Of a stretch of DNA of 64,000 bases, positions 43,225 through 56,227 are shown one piece after another. Positions within the stretch are counted from its first letter, which is position 1. Every line of letters starts with the position of its first letter. Origin of the DNA: Nocardia sp. NBC_00565 (GTDB lineage Bacteria > Actinomycetota > Actinomycetes > Mycobacteriales > Mycobacteriaceae); NCBI RefSeq assembly GCF_036345915.1, contig NZ_CP107785.1, positions 5,270,001 to 5,334,000 on the forward strand, in the 5' to 3' direction. The position numbers were made by a program, and so were the translations under genes. The notes beneath the pieces were generated by a model. That model did not search any database. It saw nothing but the letters and a program-made list of their open reading frames with translations, and was not told where the DNA came from.

Positions 43225-44374
43225 TACCGGGTCCGAACAGTAACGCGCTATCGCCGAACTCGTGCCAGAGATAGCCGGTGTCGAGGGCGGTTGCGTAGGC
43301 CTCGTGCACGGTGGCTTCGCCCGCGACCGCGACGAGTAGATCCAGGTGTGATGCGCCGGGAGCGTGCCAGCCGGTGATGATGGCGTCGACCACTCGGGCC
43401 GGACGGTGCGGGCCGAGAACCAGTTCGGTCCAGCCACGCGCCGGGTGCACGATTCCAGCGTGATCGGCGGTGGTCTCCAGCGCTCTGGTGACCGTGGTGC
43501 CGACCGCGATGATCCGGCCGCCCGCCACCCTGGTGTCGTTCACCAGACGCGCCGTCGACGCCGGTATCGCGAAACGCTCCGGGCTGGGTGGTTCGCCCGC
43601 CTCGGGCGAGGAGACCCCGGTATGCAGGGTGATCGGCGCGACCGCGACGCCGGAAGTCACCAGATCGAGCACCAGCTGTTGCGTGAACGGTCGTGCTGCG
43701 CTGGGCATTTCGGCGCTGCCGGGAATTCGACCGAAGACGGTCGTGTAGTACGACGACGACCAGCGTTGCGGCACATACGAATAGGTGATCGGATAGCCGT
43801 GGGTCGCCAGCAGCCAAGTGGGGTCGGCGCTCAGTTCCGCGATCCACAGGCGGCGCGCGCCCGATAGCCATGGTTCGCGCAGGATGGCGGTGGCGCCGTC
43901 GGGCAGCTGTATCTCGTTGCCCGCGTGCAGATCACGCGGATAGGGTGTGCGTTCGCGGGTGCGCACCTCCACCACCCAGAGTCCATCGCAGCCGCCGAAG
44001 GTGTCCGGTAGGCCGCTGGCCGCCGATTCCGGCACGGCCGCGTCGACGGACGCATTGAGCCAGGTGGACAAATGGAGGACGACCGGCGCACCCTCGAGGG
44101 TGCCGTCGACCGCCGCGGCCAGGGTCGCCGAATTGTTCACCACCACAAGGTCACCCGCGCGCAGCTGATGCGGCAGCTCGCGAAATCTGGTGTGGGTGAG
44201 TCGATCCGCCGAGACCAGCATCCGGACTTCGTCGCGCGCCAGACCGCGCGCCTCCGGCGGGGCGATGGCATTGCGCTCCGGCGGCAGGACGTCGGGCCAT
44301 TCGTCGAGCGCTGTCGGCCCACCCGTCACCCGGCCACCACCCCTCATCGAATCGCTTCGCGATCCTGCGCTCAT
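43211..44374 (-). CDS. QueA-like S-adenosylmethionine:tRNA ribosyltransferase-isomerase
   Basis: 387 aa. Family blocks are clear: AGDLVVVNNSATLAA near the start, the central GRIPGSAEMPSAARPFTQQL, ITLHTGVSS, VNDTRVAGGRIIAVGTTVTR and the C-terminal WHAPGASHLDLLVAVAG. QueA transfers the ribosyl part of SAM to 7-aminomethyl-7-deazaguanine in tRNA during queuosine synthesis. No other queuosine gene is in the window, and the SDR partner suggests a different role for this branch. The ATG overlaps the SDR stop by 4 bp, so they are coupled. It may be a QueA paralogue of altered function. Confidence 0.88.
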   Translation of the reverse strand: MSAGSRSDSMRGGGRVTGGPTALDEWPDVLPPERNAIAPPEARGLARDEVRMLVSADRLTHTRFRELPHQLRAGDLVVVNNSATLAAAVDGTLEGAPVVLHLSTWLNASVDAAVPESAASGLPDTFGGCDGLWVVEVRTRERTPYPRDLHAGNEIQLPDGATAILREPWLSGARRLWIAELSADPTWLLATHGYPITYSYVPQRWSSSYYTTVFGRIPGSAEMPSAARPFTQQLVLDLVTSGVAVAPITLHTGVSSPEAGEPPSPERFAIPASTARLVNDTRVAGGRIIAVGTTVTRALETTADHAGIVHPARGWTELVLGPHRPARVVDAIITGWHAPGASHLDLLVAVAGEATVHEAYATALDTGYLWHEFGDSALLFGPGIRRA

Positions 44375-45069
44375 CGGAGGACCTCCGTGGCGAAATCCGC
44401 CGCGGTGTAGCGGCCGTTCTTCGGCCGCTCCTCGATCAGTCGCAAGAGCGCGGGCACCACGGTCTCCGGCTCGGGGCGATCGGAGATATCGTCGCCCGGA
44501 AACGCCGCCTGATGCATTTCGGTGCGCATATCGCCGGGATCGAAGGCGTAGATCGACGTCTCCGGATGCTCGGCGGCCAGGATCGCGGTGAGCTGATCGA
44601 GGGCCGCCTTCGAGGAGCCGTAGCCGCCCCAATCCGGGTATGGTTCGGCACCCGCGTCCGAGCTGATGTTCACCGCGACGCCGTCCACGCCGAGCAGCGG
44701 CAGCGCGAACTGCAGCACCGCGAGCGGGGCGATGACATTGGTCCGGTACACCAGCTCGAGTTCGTCGAGCGGATAGTTCGCCAAGCGCGGCATCGGACTG
44801 GGCCCGAGTCGGCTGGCGTTGTTTACGACGAGGTCGAGATGGCCGATGCCGCTGGCGATTTCGGCCAGTTCCGCGCGATGGCGCGGGTCGGTGATATCGC
44901 CGGGCAGCGTGCGCAGCGCGTCACCGAGTTCGGTGCGCACCCGGTCGAGCCGGTCGGCGCGGCGGGCGGTGCCGATCACCCGCCAGCCGCGCCCGACCAG
45001 CGAACGCGTGAGTGCCAGACCGAATCCCGCCGAAGCGCCGGTGATCAAAGCGGTAGCACGGTAAACCAT
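44371..45069 (-). CDS. Short-chain dehydrogenase/reductase
   Basis: 232 aa. Cofactor motif TGASAGFG near residue 10, NNAS (variant of NNAG) near 82, catalytic Ser in VNISSDAG and YGSSK with Tyr-x3-Lys. Reduces or oxidises an unknown carbonyl or alcohol with NAD(P). ATG at 45069 is chosen because AGGAG lies 6 bp upstream. First gene of a pair with the QueA-like gene, behind a promoter with a MerR-type dyad, so the pair may respond to a stress or ligand. Confidence 0.92.
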   Translation of the reverse strand: MVYRATALITGASAGFGLALTRSLVGRGWRVIGTARRADRLDRVRTELGDALRTLPGDITDPRHRAELAEIASGIGHLDLVVNNASRLGPSPMPRLANYPLDELELVYRTNVIAPLAVLQFALPLLGVDGVAVNISSDAGAEPYPDWGGYGSSKAALDQLTAILAAEHPETSIYAFDPGDMRTEMHQAAFPGDDISDRPEPETVVPALLRLIEERPKNGRYTAADFATEVLR

Positions 45070-45102
45070 GGTGAACTCCTGATAGTCGCCTATCACCCGA
45101 TC

Positions 45103-45130
45103 CTCATACCTGAAGCCAGGTTGAGGTCAA
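45103..45130 (-). promoter_or_regulatory. Promoter with MerR-type dyad upstream of the SDR/QueA-like pair
   Basis: On the minus strand TTGACC (-35) is followed by TCAACCTGGCTTCAGG and TATGAG. The dyad ACCTCAAC-N4-CTTCAGGT (ACCT-x-AA ... TT-x-AGGT) between the hexamers is the typical MerR-family operator pattern. No merR gene occurs in the window. The promoter assignment is inference. Confidence 0.5.
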
Positions 45131-45168
45131 GGAATGTTCACTCTGGGCGCACGAGCTGGCCGATCCCG

Positions 45169-48556
<3,388 letters not shown>

Positions 48557-48668
48557 TGCGCTGCCCCTATGCGGGGTTTGCACCCCATGGTGTGGTGGAT
48601 CCCGGTCTGCACCGGGATGACGAAGAAGGTGAACCGATCTCGCTTGCGCCGCCCGATGTCGGCGGCGC

Positions 48669-49787
48669 TCACTGCCCGGCGCTCGCGCCCGCGCTACTCA
48701 CGGAGGACCTATCGCGCGAAGTGCCGTTGATGGTGCCGCTTCCGATTACCTCATCACCCGAGGTATCCGGCCGATACACCACCACGGCCTGGCCGCGGGC
48801 CACACCGGTCAGCGGCTCACGCAGCCGCACGATCAATCCGTCGCCGACCGCTTCGGCCACGGCCGGTGCGGTGCCGCCGTGCGCGCGCACCTGCGCGACA
48901 CATTCGATCGGCCCTTCCGGTGCGGAGCCGGAGGTCCAGATGGCACGGTCGGCATGCACGGTCCACACCTGTAGATCCTCGGCCGAGCCGACCTGGACGG
49001 TGCCGGAGTCGGGATCGATACCGGTGACGTAGCGCGGCTTGCCGTCGGCGGCCGGGCCGGGCAGCCCGAGCCCCTTGCGCTGGCCGATGGTGAACCCGTG
49101 CACGCCTTCGTGATTCGCCAGTACCTGACCGTCGGCGTCGACCACGGCACCGGGCCGGATACCGATCTTCGCGCCGAGGAACGCCCGGGTATCACCGGAG
49201 GGAATGAAGCAGATGTCATGGCTGTCGGGCTTGTTCGCCACCGCGAGCCCGCGCTCAGCGGCCTCCGCGCGGATCTGTGGCTTCGGGGTATCACCCACCG
49301 GGAACAGCGCCCGCGACAGCTGCTGCGCGGTCAGCACCGCGAGCACATAGGACTGGTCCTTGTCGGCGTCGACGGCACGCCGCAGCACGCCGTCCTCGAG
49401 CCGTGCGTAGTGGCCGGTGGCCACGGCGTCGAAGCCGAGCGCGACCGCGCGATCGGCGAGGGCCGAGAACTTGATCTTCTCATTGCAGCGCAGACACGGG
49501 TTCGGCGTCTCGCCCGCGGCATAGGCGGCGACGAAGTCGTCGATCACATCTTCCTTGAAGCGGTCCGCGAAATCCCAGACGTAGAACGGGATTCCGAGCA
49601 CGTCGGCGGCGCGGCGGGCGTCGCCGGCGTCCTCCTTCGAGCAGCAGCCGCGCGAACCGGTGCGCAGCGTACCCGGTGTCGCGGACAGCGCCAGATGCAC
49701 GCCGACCACCTCATGGCCCGCGTCGACGGCACGTGCCGCCGCCACTGCCGAATCCACACCACCACTCATCGCGGCGAGTACCCGCAT
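48669..49787 (-). CDS. mnmA: tRNA 2-thiouridine synthase
   Basis: 372 aa. PP-loop SGGVDS at 8-13, catalytic Cys in [12 protein letters not shown] and the second Cys in HDICFIPSG are visible. MnmA thiolates U34 of tRNAs for Lys, Glu and Gln using sulfur from a cysteine desulfurase. Its start overlaps the stop of the desulfurase gene (TGATG), so sulfur donor and thiolase are made together, as in M. tuberculosis Rv3025c-Rv3024c. Confidence 0.96.
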   Translation of the reverse strand: MRVLAAMSGGVDSAVAAARAVDAGHEVVGVHLALSATPGTLRTGSRGCCSKEDAGDARRAADVLGIPFYVWDFADRFKEDVIDDFVAAYAAGETPNPCLRCNEKIKFSALADRAVALGFDAVATGHYARLEDGVLRRAVDADKDQSYVLAVLTAQQLSRALFPVGDTPKPQIRAEAAERGLAVANKPDSHDICFIPSGDTRAFLGAKIGIRPGAVVDADGQVLANHEGVHGFTIGQRKGLGLPGPAADGKPRYVTGIDPDSGTVQVGSAEDLQVWTVHADRAIWTSGSAPEGPIECVAQVRAHGGTAPAVAEAVGDGLIVRLREPLTGVARGQAVVVYRPDTSGDEVIGSGTINGTSRDRSSVSSAGASAGQ

Positions 49788-51013
49788 CAGACACCTCCCT
49801 TCGCACCGGCCAGACCCGCGGCCCTGGCCCTTTCCACAATCTGGGGTAGCACAGTCAGTACCGCGTCCACATCGGCGCGCGTCGAGGTGTGCCCCAACGA
49901 GAACCGTAGCGATCCGCGCGCCTGCCACGGCTGCACGCCCATGGCGATCAGCACATGGCTCGGCGTGGCCACGCCCGCGTTGCAGGCCGACCCGGTCGAA
50001 CATTCGATCCCGGCCGCGTCCAGCAGCATCAGCAGCGAATCGCCTTCACAGCCGGGGAAGGTGAAATGCACATTGCCCGGCAGTCGCCGCTCGCCGACCG
50101 GACCGCTCAGCACCGCATCGGGAACGGCCGCGCGGATGCCCTCGATCAGGTCGTCGCGCAGTGCCGCCAATTCCGATGTGCGCGTGGGCAACTCGGCCAC
50201 GGTACAGCGCAATGCGGTGGCCAGACCGACGGCCGCCGCGGTATCGGATGTTCCCGAGCGCAGATCGCGCTCGTGCCCGCCGCCGTGCAACAGCGGCACA
50301 CACGGCACCTGCCTGCCGAGCAGCAGCACACCCACACCGTGCGGCCCGCCGACCTTGTGCCCGGCGAAACTCGCCGCCGAGAGTCCGCTGGCCGCGAAGT
50401 CGATCGGCAGCTGGGCGGCGGCCTGGATCGCGTCACTGTGCATCGGCACACCGAATTCCTGTGCCACCGAGGCCAATTCGACAATCGGCGCGATGGTGCC
50501 GACTTCGTTGTTGGCCCACATGATGGTCACCAGCGCGACCTCGTCGACATGATCGGCCAGCGCCGCCCGCAGCACCCGCGGCGACACCACGCCGTCGGCA
50601 TCCACGGGCAGCCAGGTCACCTGCGCGCCCTCGTGCTGTTCCAGCCACTCGACCGCATCGATGACCGCGTGATGTTCGGTCGAACCCGCGATGATCCTGG
50701 TCCGGCGCGGCTCGGCGTCGCGGCGGGCCCAGTACACGCCCTTGATCGCCAGATTGTCGCTCTCGGTCCCGCCCGAGGTGAAGATCACCTCCGACGGCCG
50801 GGCGCCCAGATCGGCGGCGATCGATTCGCGCGCCTCCTCCAGCAGCCGCCGGGCCGCGCGCCCCGAACCGTGCATTGACGAGGCGTTACCCGCCATCGCG
50901 AGGGCAGCGGTCATCGCCTCGATCGCGGCAGGCACCATCGGAGTGGTCGCCGCATGATCGAGGTAAACCGTCTTGGGCGCACCGTGGACCGGACCCGAAA
51001 AAGCCGACTTCAT
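49787..51013 (-). CDS. iscS: Cysteine desulfurase
   Basis: 408 aa PLP enzyme that mobilises sulfur from cysteine. Motifs: [10 protein letters not shown] at the N-terminus, [19 protein letters not shown], the PLP lysine in [14 protein letters not shown] and the active cysteine in [14 protein letters not shown] at 51013 is used; a TTG three codons upstream is possible. Donor for tRNA thiolation with mnmA and probably for Fe-S clusters. Confidence 0.95.
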   Translation of the reverse strand: MKSAFSGPVHGAPKTVYLDHAATTPMVPAAIEAMTAALAMAGNASSMHGSGRAARRLLEEARESIAADLGARPSEVIFTSGGTESDNLAIKGVYWARRDAEPRRTRIIAGSTEHHAVIDAVEWLEQHEGAQVTWLPVDADGVVSPRVLRAALADHVDEVALVTIMWANNEVGTIAPIVELASVAQEFGVPMHSDAIQAAAQLPIDFAASGLSAASFAGHKVGGPHGVGVLLLGRQVPCVPLLHGGGHERDLRSGTSDTAAAVGLATALRCTVAELPTRTSELAALRDDLIEGIRAAVPDAVLSGPVGERRLPGNVHFTFPGCEGDSLLMLLDAAGIECSTGSACNAGVATPSHVLIAMGVQPWQARGSLRFSLGHTSTRADVDAVLTVLPQIVERARAAGLAGAKGGV

Positions 51014-51284
51014 GACCGACAAAGCCTATCCCACCGTTGACCTGCGCTTCTTGGGGGTATGCCCCCGCTTTCTACGAATTTTCTACGATTTCGCCTGCGA
51101 GTCGTAACCCGCTGACCGCCCTCCGGTATTCCCGCAGGCCCCGCCGCGGGGCTTCCCGAGGTGGAGTGCCTCGTCCCGTTGCCCGTCCACGCCTCGGTCG
51201 AAGCAGTCGAAGGGAAAGGCGGCGTCACGGGAGCTGCGCGGATCAGCGCATTGTGGACTACTCCATCGGTCGTGGGCGTGAATC

Positions 51285-51360
51285 TGCCGATGGTCTCACC
51301 GTGGATCTGCCGACATCGTTCCCGCTGATCTGCCGACATTTGCGGGCGATGATCTGCCGC
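51285..51360. repeat. Cluster of ATCTGCCG direct repeats
   Basis: ATCTGCCG occurs at 51286, 51305, 51328 and 51352, spacing 19, 23 and 24 bp; the second and third share the longer GATCTGCCGACAT. They lie in the gene-free interval 51014-51440 between iscS and the PadR gene, exactly where the conserved backbone is broken. They may be binding sites or the end of a degraded mobile element. The remaining interval shows no gene. Confidence 0.5.
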
Positions 51361-51440
51361 AGCGCGGTGTTGTGGTTGCGGCCGATAGGTATGCGAGCCA
51401 TTGGGGCACCGGCCTGCCCCATCGACTGGCAGCAGGTGGG

Positions 51441-52007
51441 TCAGTTGTCGGGTGTTCCGCCCTGTCGCTTCCGGAGTACCTGCATCGCCCAGGTGCACCA
51501 CCGGATTGTTTCTTCCTCGAACATGCGTCCCCGGACGGCGGTCAGGTAGGGGCCGATCCGTTCCGCGTCGGCCAGGAACGCGTCCTCGTCGTTCCCGCTG
51601 AGGCGGGCCAGGACCCGGTCCAGCCGTGCGATCTTGATCTGGGACTGTTCGGCGCGCTGGGCGAGTTGGTCGATCAGCGCGGAGCCATCGGTCACATCGA
51701 CCGCGTACGCCTTCACCAGCAGGTCATCGCGCAGGAACTGGGGATCACTCGGGGTGGCGGCGAACTCGGCGAGTTCGGCTCGGCCGGCCTCGGTGAGGGA
51801 CTGGACGCGCTTATTGGGGCGCCCCTGCTGGATGATCTCGCGTCCGCTGACGAGTCCGGCCTGTTCCAGTTTGGTGAGCTCGGCGTAGAGCTGCTGGCGC
51901 CGGGCGTGCCAGAACTCGGCCATCCCGACGTCGAAGTTCTTGCTCAGCTCGTACCCGGTGGCCGCGCCGTCGAGCAGGGCTGCCAATACGGCATGCCGCA
52001 GTCCCAT
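51441..52007 (-). CDS. PadR-family transcriptional regulator
   Basis: 188 aa. N-terminal winged helix MGLRHAVLAALLDGAATGYE, then QQLYAELTKLEQAGLVSGRE and GRPNKRVQSLTEAGRAEL; C-terminal helices (IDQLAQRAEQSQIKIARLD) form the dimer interface typical of subfamily with a long C-terminal domain. It is divergent from the SnoaL/LLM/ligase operon across 103 bp containing a promoter and a dyad. Probably represses that operon and itself in the absence of a ligand, perhaps the substrate or its CoA ester. Confidence 0.92.
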   Translation of the reverse strand: MGLRHAVLAALLDGAATGYELSKNFDVGMAEFWHARRQQLYAELTKLEQAGLVSGREIIQQGRPNKRVQSLTEAGRAELAEFAATPSDPQFLRDDLLVKAYAVDVTDGSALIDQLAQRAEQSQIKIARLDRVLARLSGNDEDAFLADAERIGPYLTAVRGRMFEEETIRWCTWAMQVLRKRQGGTPDN

Positions 52008-52030
52008 TCTCCCGCCTCCTCCATTACCTC

Positions 52031-52077
52031 TTGTCCATTATGCTAGCCATAACGTATATTAGTCATGAATCAGACTA
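52031..52077 (+). promoter_or_regulatory. Promoter with overlapping dyad, PadR candidate operator
   Basis: TTGTCC (52031-52036), 18 bp, TATATT (52055-52060) form a good sigma-70-type promoter for the operon. The last T begins the perfect inverted repeat TAGTC-N8-GACTA (52060-52077), placed so that a bound dimer would block transcription. N8-spaced dyads are usual for PadR proteins. Confidence 0.6.
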
Positions 52078-52110
52078 GGCATGTGCATGACTATGCAAGG
52101 AGGCTGGCGC

Positions 52111-52506
52111 ATGAACGTCGACCGTTTTCGGAATGGGATGGCCGGTGGTGACCTCGATGCGGTCGTCGCCACCCTGGCGCCGGACATCCGGTTGTTCAGC
52201 CCGACGACGCATCTCCCATTCCGTGGAATCGATCAGGTGCGGCCGGTACTCGGCGCCGTCCTGACGGTGCTCGAAGACCTGAGTTATGTGGGGGAATTGG
52301 CCGGGGCGGCGGATTCCGGTGGCGCGGTGCACGGTCTGTTGTTCCGCGGCCGGGTCGCCGACCGCGAATTTCACGGGCTCGATCTGCTCGAGCTCGACGG
52401 CACCGGGAGCATCGCGACGCTGACGATCATGGTGCGCCCGCTGTCCGGGCTCACCGCGCTGAAGGACGCGATGACCTCGGCGCTCGCCACCGGTCGTGTT
52501 CGATGA
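52111..52506 (+). CDS. SnoaL-like (NTF2-fold) protein
   Basis: 131 aa: MNVDRFRNGMAGGDLDAVVA, LAPDIRLFSPTTHLPFRGID are typical of NTF2-like cyclase/isomerase or binding proteins with a hydrophobic pocket. AAGGAGG lies 7 bp before the ATG, setting the start. Its stop overlaps the next start (ATGA). It probably acts on or carries the substrate of the operon. Exact chemistry not readable. Confidence 0.85.
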   Translation: MNVDRFRNGMAGGDLDAVVATLAPDIRLFSPTTHLPFRGIDQVRPVLGAVLTVLEDLSYVGELAGAADSGGAVHGLLFRGRVADREFHGLDLLELDGTGSIATLTIMVRPLSGLTALKDAMTSALATGRVR

Positions 52507-53546
52507 GGATCGGATATCACCTCGGCTACTGGTCATCGGCACCGCCGGCGCGGGCGTTGGAGACGGTGCGCGCAGCGGAGGCGCTGGGCTTCGACTCGTT
52601 ATGGACAGCCGAGGCCTACGGCTCGGATGCGCTGACACCGCTCGCCTGGTGGGGTGCGTCGACGAGCCGGATCCGTCTCGCCACGAACGTGGTGCAGATT
52701 TCCGCGCGTACTCCCACCGCCACCGCCATGGCGGCGATGACGCTGGACCACCTGTCGGGCGGCCGATTCACGCTCGGACTCGGCGTGTCCGGGCCGCAGG
52801 TTGTGGAAGGCTGGTATGGACAGGCATATCCGCGGCCGTTGGCGCGGACCCGGGAGTTCATCCGGATCGTGCGCGAAGTCATCGCCCGGGAGCATCCCGT
52901 CGAGCACGACGGCCAGTTCTATCAGCTGCCCGATCAGCATGGCAGCGGCCTCGGGAAGCCGCTGCGGTCTACGCTGCATCCCCTGCGGCGAGACCTGCCG
53001 ATCCTGCTGGGTGCGGAAGGCCCGAAGAACGTCGCGCTGGCCGCGGAGATCGCCGATGGCTGGCTGCCCCTGTTCTTTTCCCCACGCAGTGACGGTTTCT
53101 ATCGTGCTGCACTCGCGGAGGGGTTCGGTCGGCCCGGTGCGCGTCGCCGCCCCGACGATTTCGAGGTGGCCGCGTCGGTGCCGATGATTGTCGACGACGA
53201 CGTGGAAAAGGCCGCCGACCAGGTCCGCCCGCAGTTGGCGCTCTATATCGGTGGGATGGGTGCGCGCAGTGTCAATTTCCACCTCGATGTCTTCGCCCGC
53301 ATGGGCTGGGAGGAGGTCTGCCACACTGTGCAACAGCTGTACCTCGCTGGACATAAGCGCGAGGCCATCGCTGCGATTCCCACCGAGCTGGTCTCCGACG
53401 TCGCGTTGATCGGTCCCGCCGGCAAGATCCGCGAGGACGTGGCCCGGTGGGAATCGACCGTTGTGACAACGCTTCTCGTACAAAGCGTGCCCTTCGCGGG
53501 CAACGATCTCGAGGGCCTCACCGCGATCGCGGAGGCATTGTTGTGA
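52503..53546 (+). CDS. LLM-class F420-dependent oxidoreductase
   Basis: 347 aa luciferase-like TIM barrel. The start MRIGYHLGYWSSAPPARALE, LGFDSLWTAEAYGSDALTPL and IRLATNVVQISARTPTATAM are characteristic of the actinobacterial F420 family, as is the loop LGVSGPQVVEGWYGQ. It probably oxidises or reduces a carbon-carbon or carbonyl bond with cofactor F420 (FMN cannot be excluded). It overlaps the neighbours on both sides by 4 bp, so the operon is tightly coupled. Confidence 0.92.
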   Translation: MRIGYHLGYWSSAPPARALETVRAAEALGFDSLWTAEAYGSDALTPLAWWGASTSRIRLATNVVQISARTPTATAMAAMTLDHLSGGRFTLGLGVSGPQVVEGWYGQAYPRPLARTREFIRIVREVIAREHPVEHDGQFYQLPDQHGSGLGKPLRSTLHPLRRDLPILLGAEGPKNVALAAEIADGWLPLFFSPRSDGFYRAALAEGFGRPGARRRPDDFEVAASVPMIVDDDVEKAADQVRPQLALYIGGMGARSVNFHLDVFARMGWEEVCHTVQQLYLAGHKREAIAAIPTELVSDVALIGPAGKIREDVARWESTVVTTLLVQSVPFAGNDLEGLTAIAEALL

Positions 53547-55060
53547 ACGCGTACCTGACCCAGGGTCTGCATCGTGCGGTGCAGCGCGATCCGCAGGCGA
53601 TCGCCACTATCTGCGGTGACCAGGTGCGGACCTTCGCCGAACACGCCGACCGAGTCGCACGGATCGCCGGGGCACTGCACGAACTAGGCGTGGCCCCCGA
53701 TGATCGGGTGGCTGTGCTCGCCAATAATTCCGATCGCTATATCGAGCTGCTGCTTGCGGTGGCATGGGCGGATGCCGTCATGGTGCCGCTGAACACGCGG
53801 TGGAGTCCCGCCGAGATCGACCACGCCATCCGTGACTGCCGGCCGGTCGTATTGTTCACCGACGATGCGTTGGCCGCAACCGCCGCTCAGCTCAGCCCGC
53901 ACGGTGTGGTCACCGTCCAGATGGGCGACACGATGACCAACGCTCCCCACCTGGAAAGACTGCTGGCGCATGCGGACCCGATACCGGACGCGCGCCGGGG
54001 CGGCGCGTCACCTGCGGGCATCTTCTACACCGGCGGCACGACCGGGCTGCCCAAGGGGGTCGTGCTCAGTCACACCAACGTGCTCACCTCGGCGCTCGGG
54101 AGCGCGTCCACCGGGTGGTTCTACGGGCCGCAGGACCGCGTCCTGCATGTCGCGCCGCTGTTCCACGTAGCCGCCTTCACCTCGTGGGTGCTCGGCTGGG
54201 TCGCCGGATGCAGCCATGTCATCCTGCCGGGGTTTACCCCGGATGCGGTGCTCGACGCGGTGCAACGACACCGGGTCACCGCAACGTCCCTGGTGCCGAC
54301 CATGATCGGGCGACTGTTCGCCGACCCCGGACTCACCGCGCGCGACGTCACCAGCCTGCAGCGGATCATCTACGGAGCGTCCGCGATGCCCGAGGCGACG
54401 GTGCGGCGTGCTCTGGCCACGCTGCCCGGTGTGGAGTTCGTCCAGGCCTACGGCATGACCGAACTGTCTCCGGTCGCAACCATCCTCGGACCGGCCGAGC
54501 ATGTCCCGGAGCTGCTGCGTTCGGCGGGCCGGGCGGCGCCACACGCCGAGGTCCGCATCGCTGGCCCGGATGACGATGATCTGCCCACCGGCGCCATCGG
54601 CGAGGTAGTGGTCCGCGGCGCCCAGGTGATGCTCGGCTACTGGAATCGCCCGGAGGAGACCGAACGTGCCCTCGCCGGCGGGTGGATGCATACCGGCGAC
54701 GCCGGTTACCTCGACGCCGACGGCTATCTGTTCGTCGTCGACCGGATCAAGGACATGATCATCACCGGTGGCGAGAACGTCTATTCGGCCGAGGTCGAAA
54801 ACGCGCTCGCCAGCCACCCCGCGGTGGAGTCCTGCGCGGTTATCGGGCTACCCGATCCGGATTGGGGTGAGCGGGTTCATGCGGTCGTGGTGGCCGTTGC
54901 GCCGGTCACCGAGCAAGAACTCCGCGACCACGTCCACACGCTGATCGCCGGCTACAAGACACCCCGCAGCGTGGAATTCGTCGATGCGCTCCCCATCTCC
55001 GGTGCGGGCAAGATCCTCAAAAACGAGCTACGCAAGACCCGCACCACATCAGTGGGGTAA
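53543..55060 (+). CDS. Acyl-CoA synthetase (AMP-forming)
   Basis: 505 aa. P-loop-like motif YTGGTTGLPKGV near residue 170, YGMTELSP, the hinge/ATP motif GWMHTGDAGYLDADGYLFVVDR and catalytic Lys near the C-terminus (SGAGKILKNELR). It activates a carboxylic acid to its CoA thioester. GTG at 53543 overlaps the LLM stop. Within this operon it would load the unknown acid before flavin-dependent steps. Confidence 0.94.
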   Translation: MNAYLTQGLHRAVQRDPQAIATICGDQVRTFAEHADRVARIAGALHELGVAPDDRVAVLANNSDRYIELLLAVAWADAVMVPLNTRWSPAEIDHAIRDCRPVVLFTDDALAATAAQLSPHGVVTVQMGDTMTNAPHLERLLAHADPIPDARRGGASPAGIFYTGGTTGLPKGVVLSHTNVLTSALGSASTGWFYGPQDRVLHVAPLFHVAAFTSWVLGWVAGCSHVILPGFTPDAVLDAVQRHRVTATSLVPTMIGRLFADPGLTARDVTSLQRIIYGASAMPEATVRRALATLPGVEFVQAYGMTELSPVATILGPAEHVPELLRSAGRAAPHAEVRIAGPDDDDLPTGAIGEVVVRGAQVMLGYWNRPEETERALAGGWMHTGDAGYLDADGYLFVVDRIKDMIITGGENVYSAEVENALASHPAVESCAVIGLPDPDWGERVHAVVVAVAPVTEQELRDHVHTLIAGYKTPRSVEFVDALPISGAGKILKNELRKTRTTSVG

Positions 55061-55133
55061 CACGCGTGCCCGCACCACCGGTGGTTGCGACCCCGGCCTG
55101 CGCACGTCGATCCATCAACGCAAGGAGAAACAT

Positions 55134-56099
55134 ATGGCTGCCCCCACGGTTTTGCGCGATCGGCTCCGCTTGCCGGTCATCGCGTCCCCGCTGTTCATCA
55201 TTTCCAACCCGGATCTGGTCATCGCGCAATCGATGGCGGGCATCGTCGGGTCGTTCCCGAGTCTGAACGCGCGACCGCAGTCCGAGCTTCGGGTGTGGCT
55301 CACCCGCATCACCGAAGAATTGGCCAAATATGATGCCATCCACCCCGAAACCCCCTCCGCGCCATACGCTGTCAACCTGATCGTGCACAAGAGCAACGAC
55401 CGTCTCGACGAGGACCTGTCCCTCATCGAGGAATTCGAAGTGCCGATCGTGATCACCTCACTGGGCGTGCGCCCCGACTTCAACGAACGGATCCACGCCT
55501 ATGGCGGCATCGTGCTGCACGACGTCATCGACAACCAGTTCGCGTTGAAGGCGATCGACAGGGGCGCCGACGGGCTGATCGCCGTCGCGGCCGGGGCCGG
55601 TGGACATGCTGGCCGGCTTTCCCCGTTCGCACTGATCCAGGAGATCCGCGCCTGGTTCGACGGGCCGCTGGCCCTATCCGGTTCGATCGCCAGCGGCGAT
55701 GCCGTCCTTGCTGCCCAAGCCGTGGGCGCGGACCTCGCCTACATCGGGTCGCTGTTCATCGCCACCGACGAGGCCAACGCCGCGCCAGCGTACAAACAGA
55801 TGATCGTCGACTCCGCGGCAGACGACATCGTCTACACCAACCTCTTCACCGGGGTACACGCAAACTACCTGCGCGGCAGTATCGAAGCCGCCGGACTCGA
55901 TCCCGCTGACCTTCCGCAATCCGATCCCTCGGCGATGAACTTCGGATCCGGCGGCGACGCCACCGCGAAGGCATGGCGGGATATCTGGGGTGCTGGGCAG
56001 GGCATCGGCGTCCTCGACAAGATCGAACCGGTCGCTGAGGTCACCGCGCGGCTGCTCGCCGAGTACACCTCGGCCCGGGAACGTCTGTCGCTCCGATAA
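55134..56099 (+). CDS. Nitronate monooxygenase-like flavoprotein (NMO/IpdC family)
   Basis: 321 aa FMN TIM barrel. The start LRLPVIASPLFIISNPDLVI, the FMN-binding GAGGHAGRLSPFAL and the phosphate-site strand LSGSIASGDAVLAAQAVGAD are diagnostic. The family includes true nitronate monooxygenases and CoA-ester oxidases such as IpdC of steroid ring catabolism; the neighbouring CoA ligase favours the latter kind of reaction. AAGGAGAAAC precedes the ATG. Last gene of the PadR-linked operon. Confidence 0.92.
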   Translation: MAAPTVLRDRLRLPVIASPLFIISNPDLVIAQSMAGIVGSFPSLNARPQSELRVWLTRITEELAKYDAIHPETPSAPYAVNLIVHKSNDRLDEDLSLIEEFEVPIVITSLGVRPDFNERIHAYGGIVLHDVIDNQFALKAIDRGADGLIAVAAGAGGHAGRLSPFALIQEIRAWFDGPLALSGSIASGDAVLAAQAVGADLAYIGSLFIATDEANAAPAYKQMIVDSAADDIVYTNLFTGVHANYLRGSIEAAGLDPADLPQSDPSAMNFGSGGDATAKAWRDIWGAGQGIGVLDKIEPVAEVTARLLAEYTSARERLSLR

Positions 56100-56227
56100 G
56101 CCCACTTGGGAAGGTGGTCAGTTGTCGAAACCGCCATGGCACACCCGCATTGCGGAACTTTGCGAAAACCGCGGCGGTACCGGCGATGTCGAGGTCTGAC
56201 CGGACAGCTGGGCGCGCGCTGTGACCG

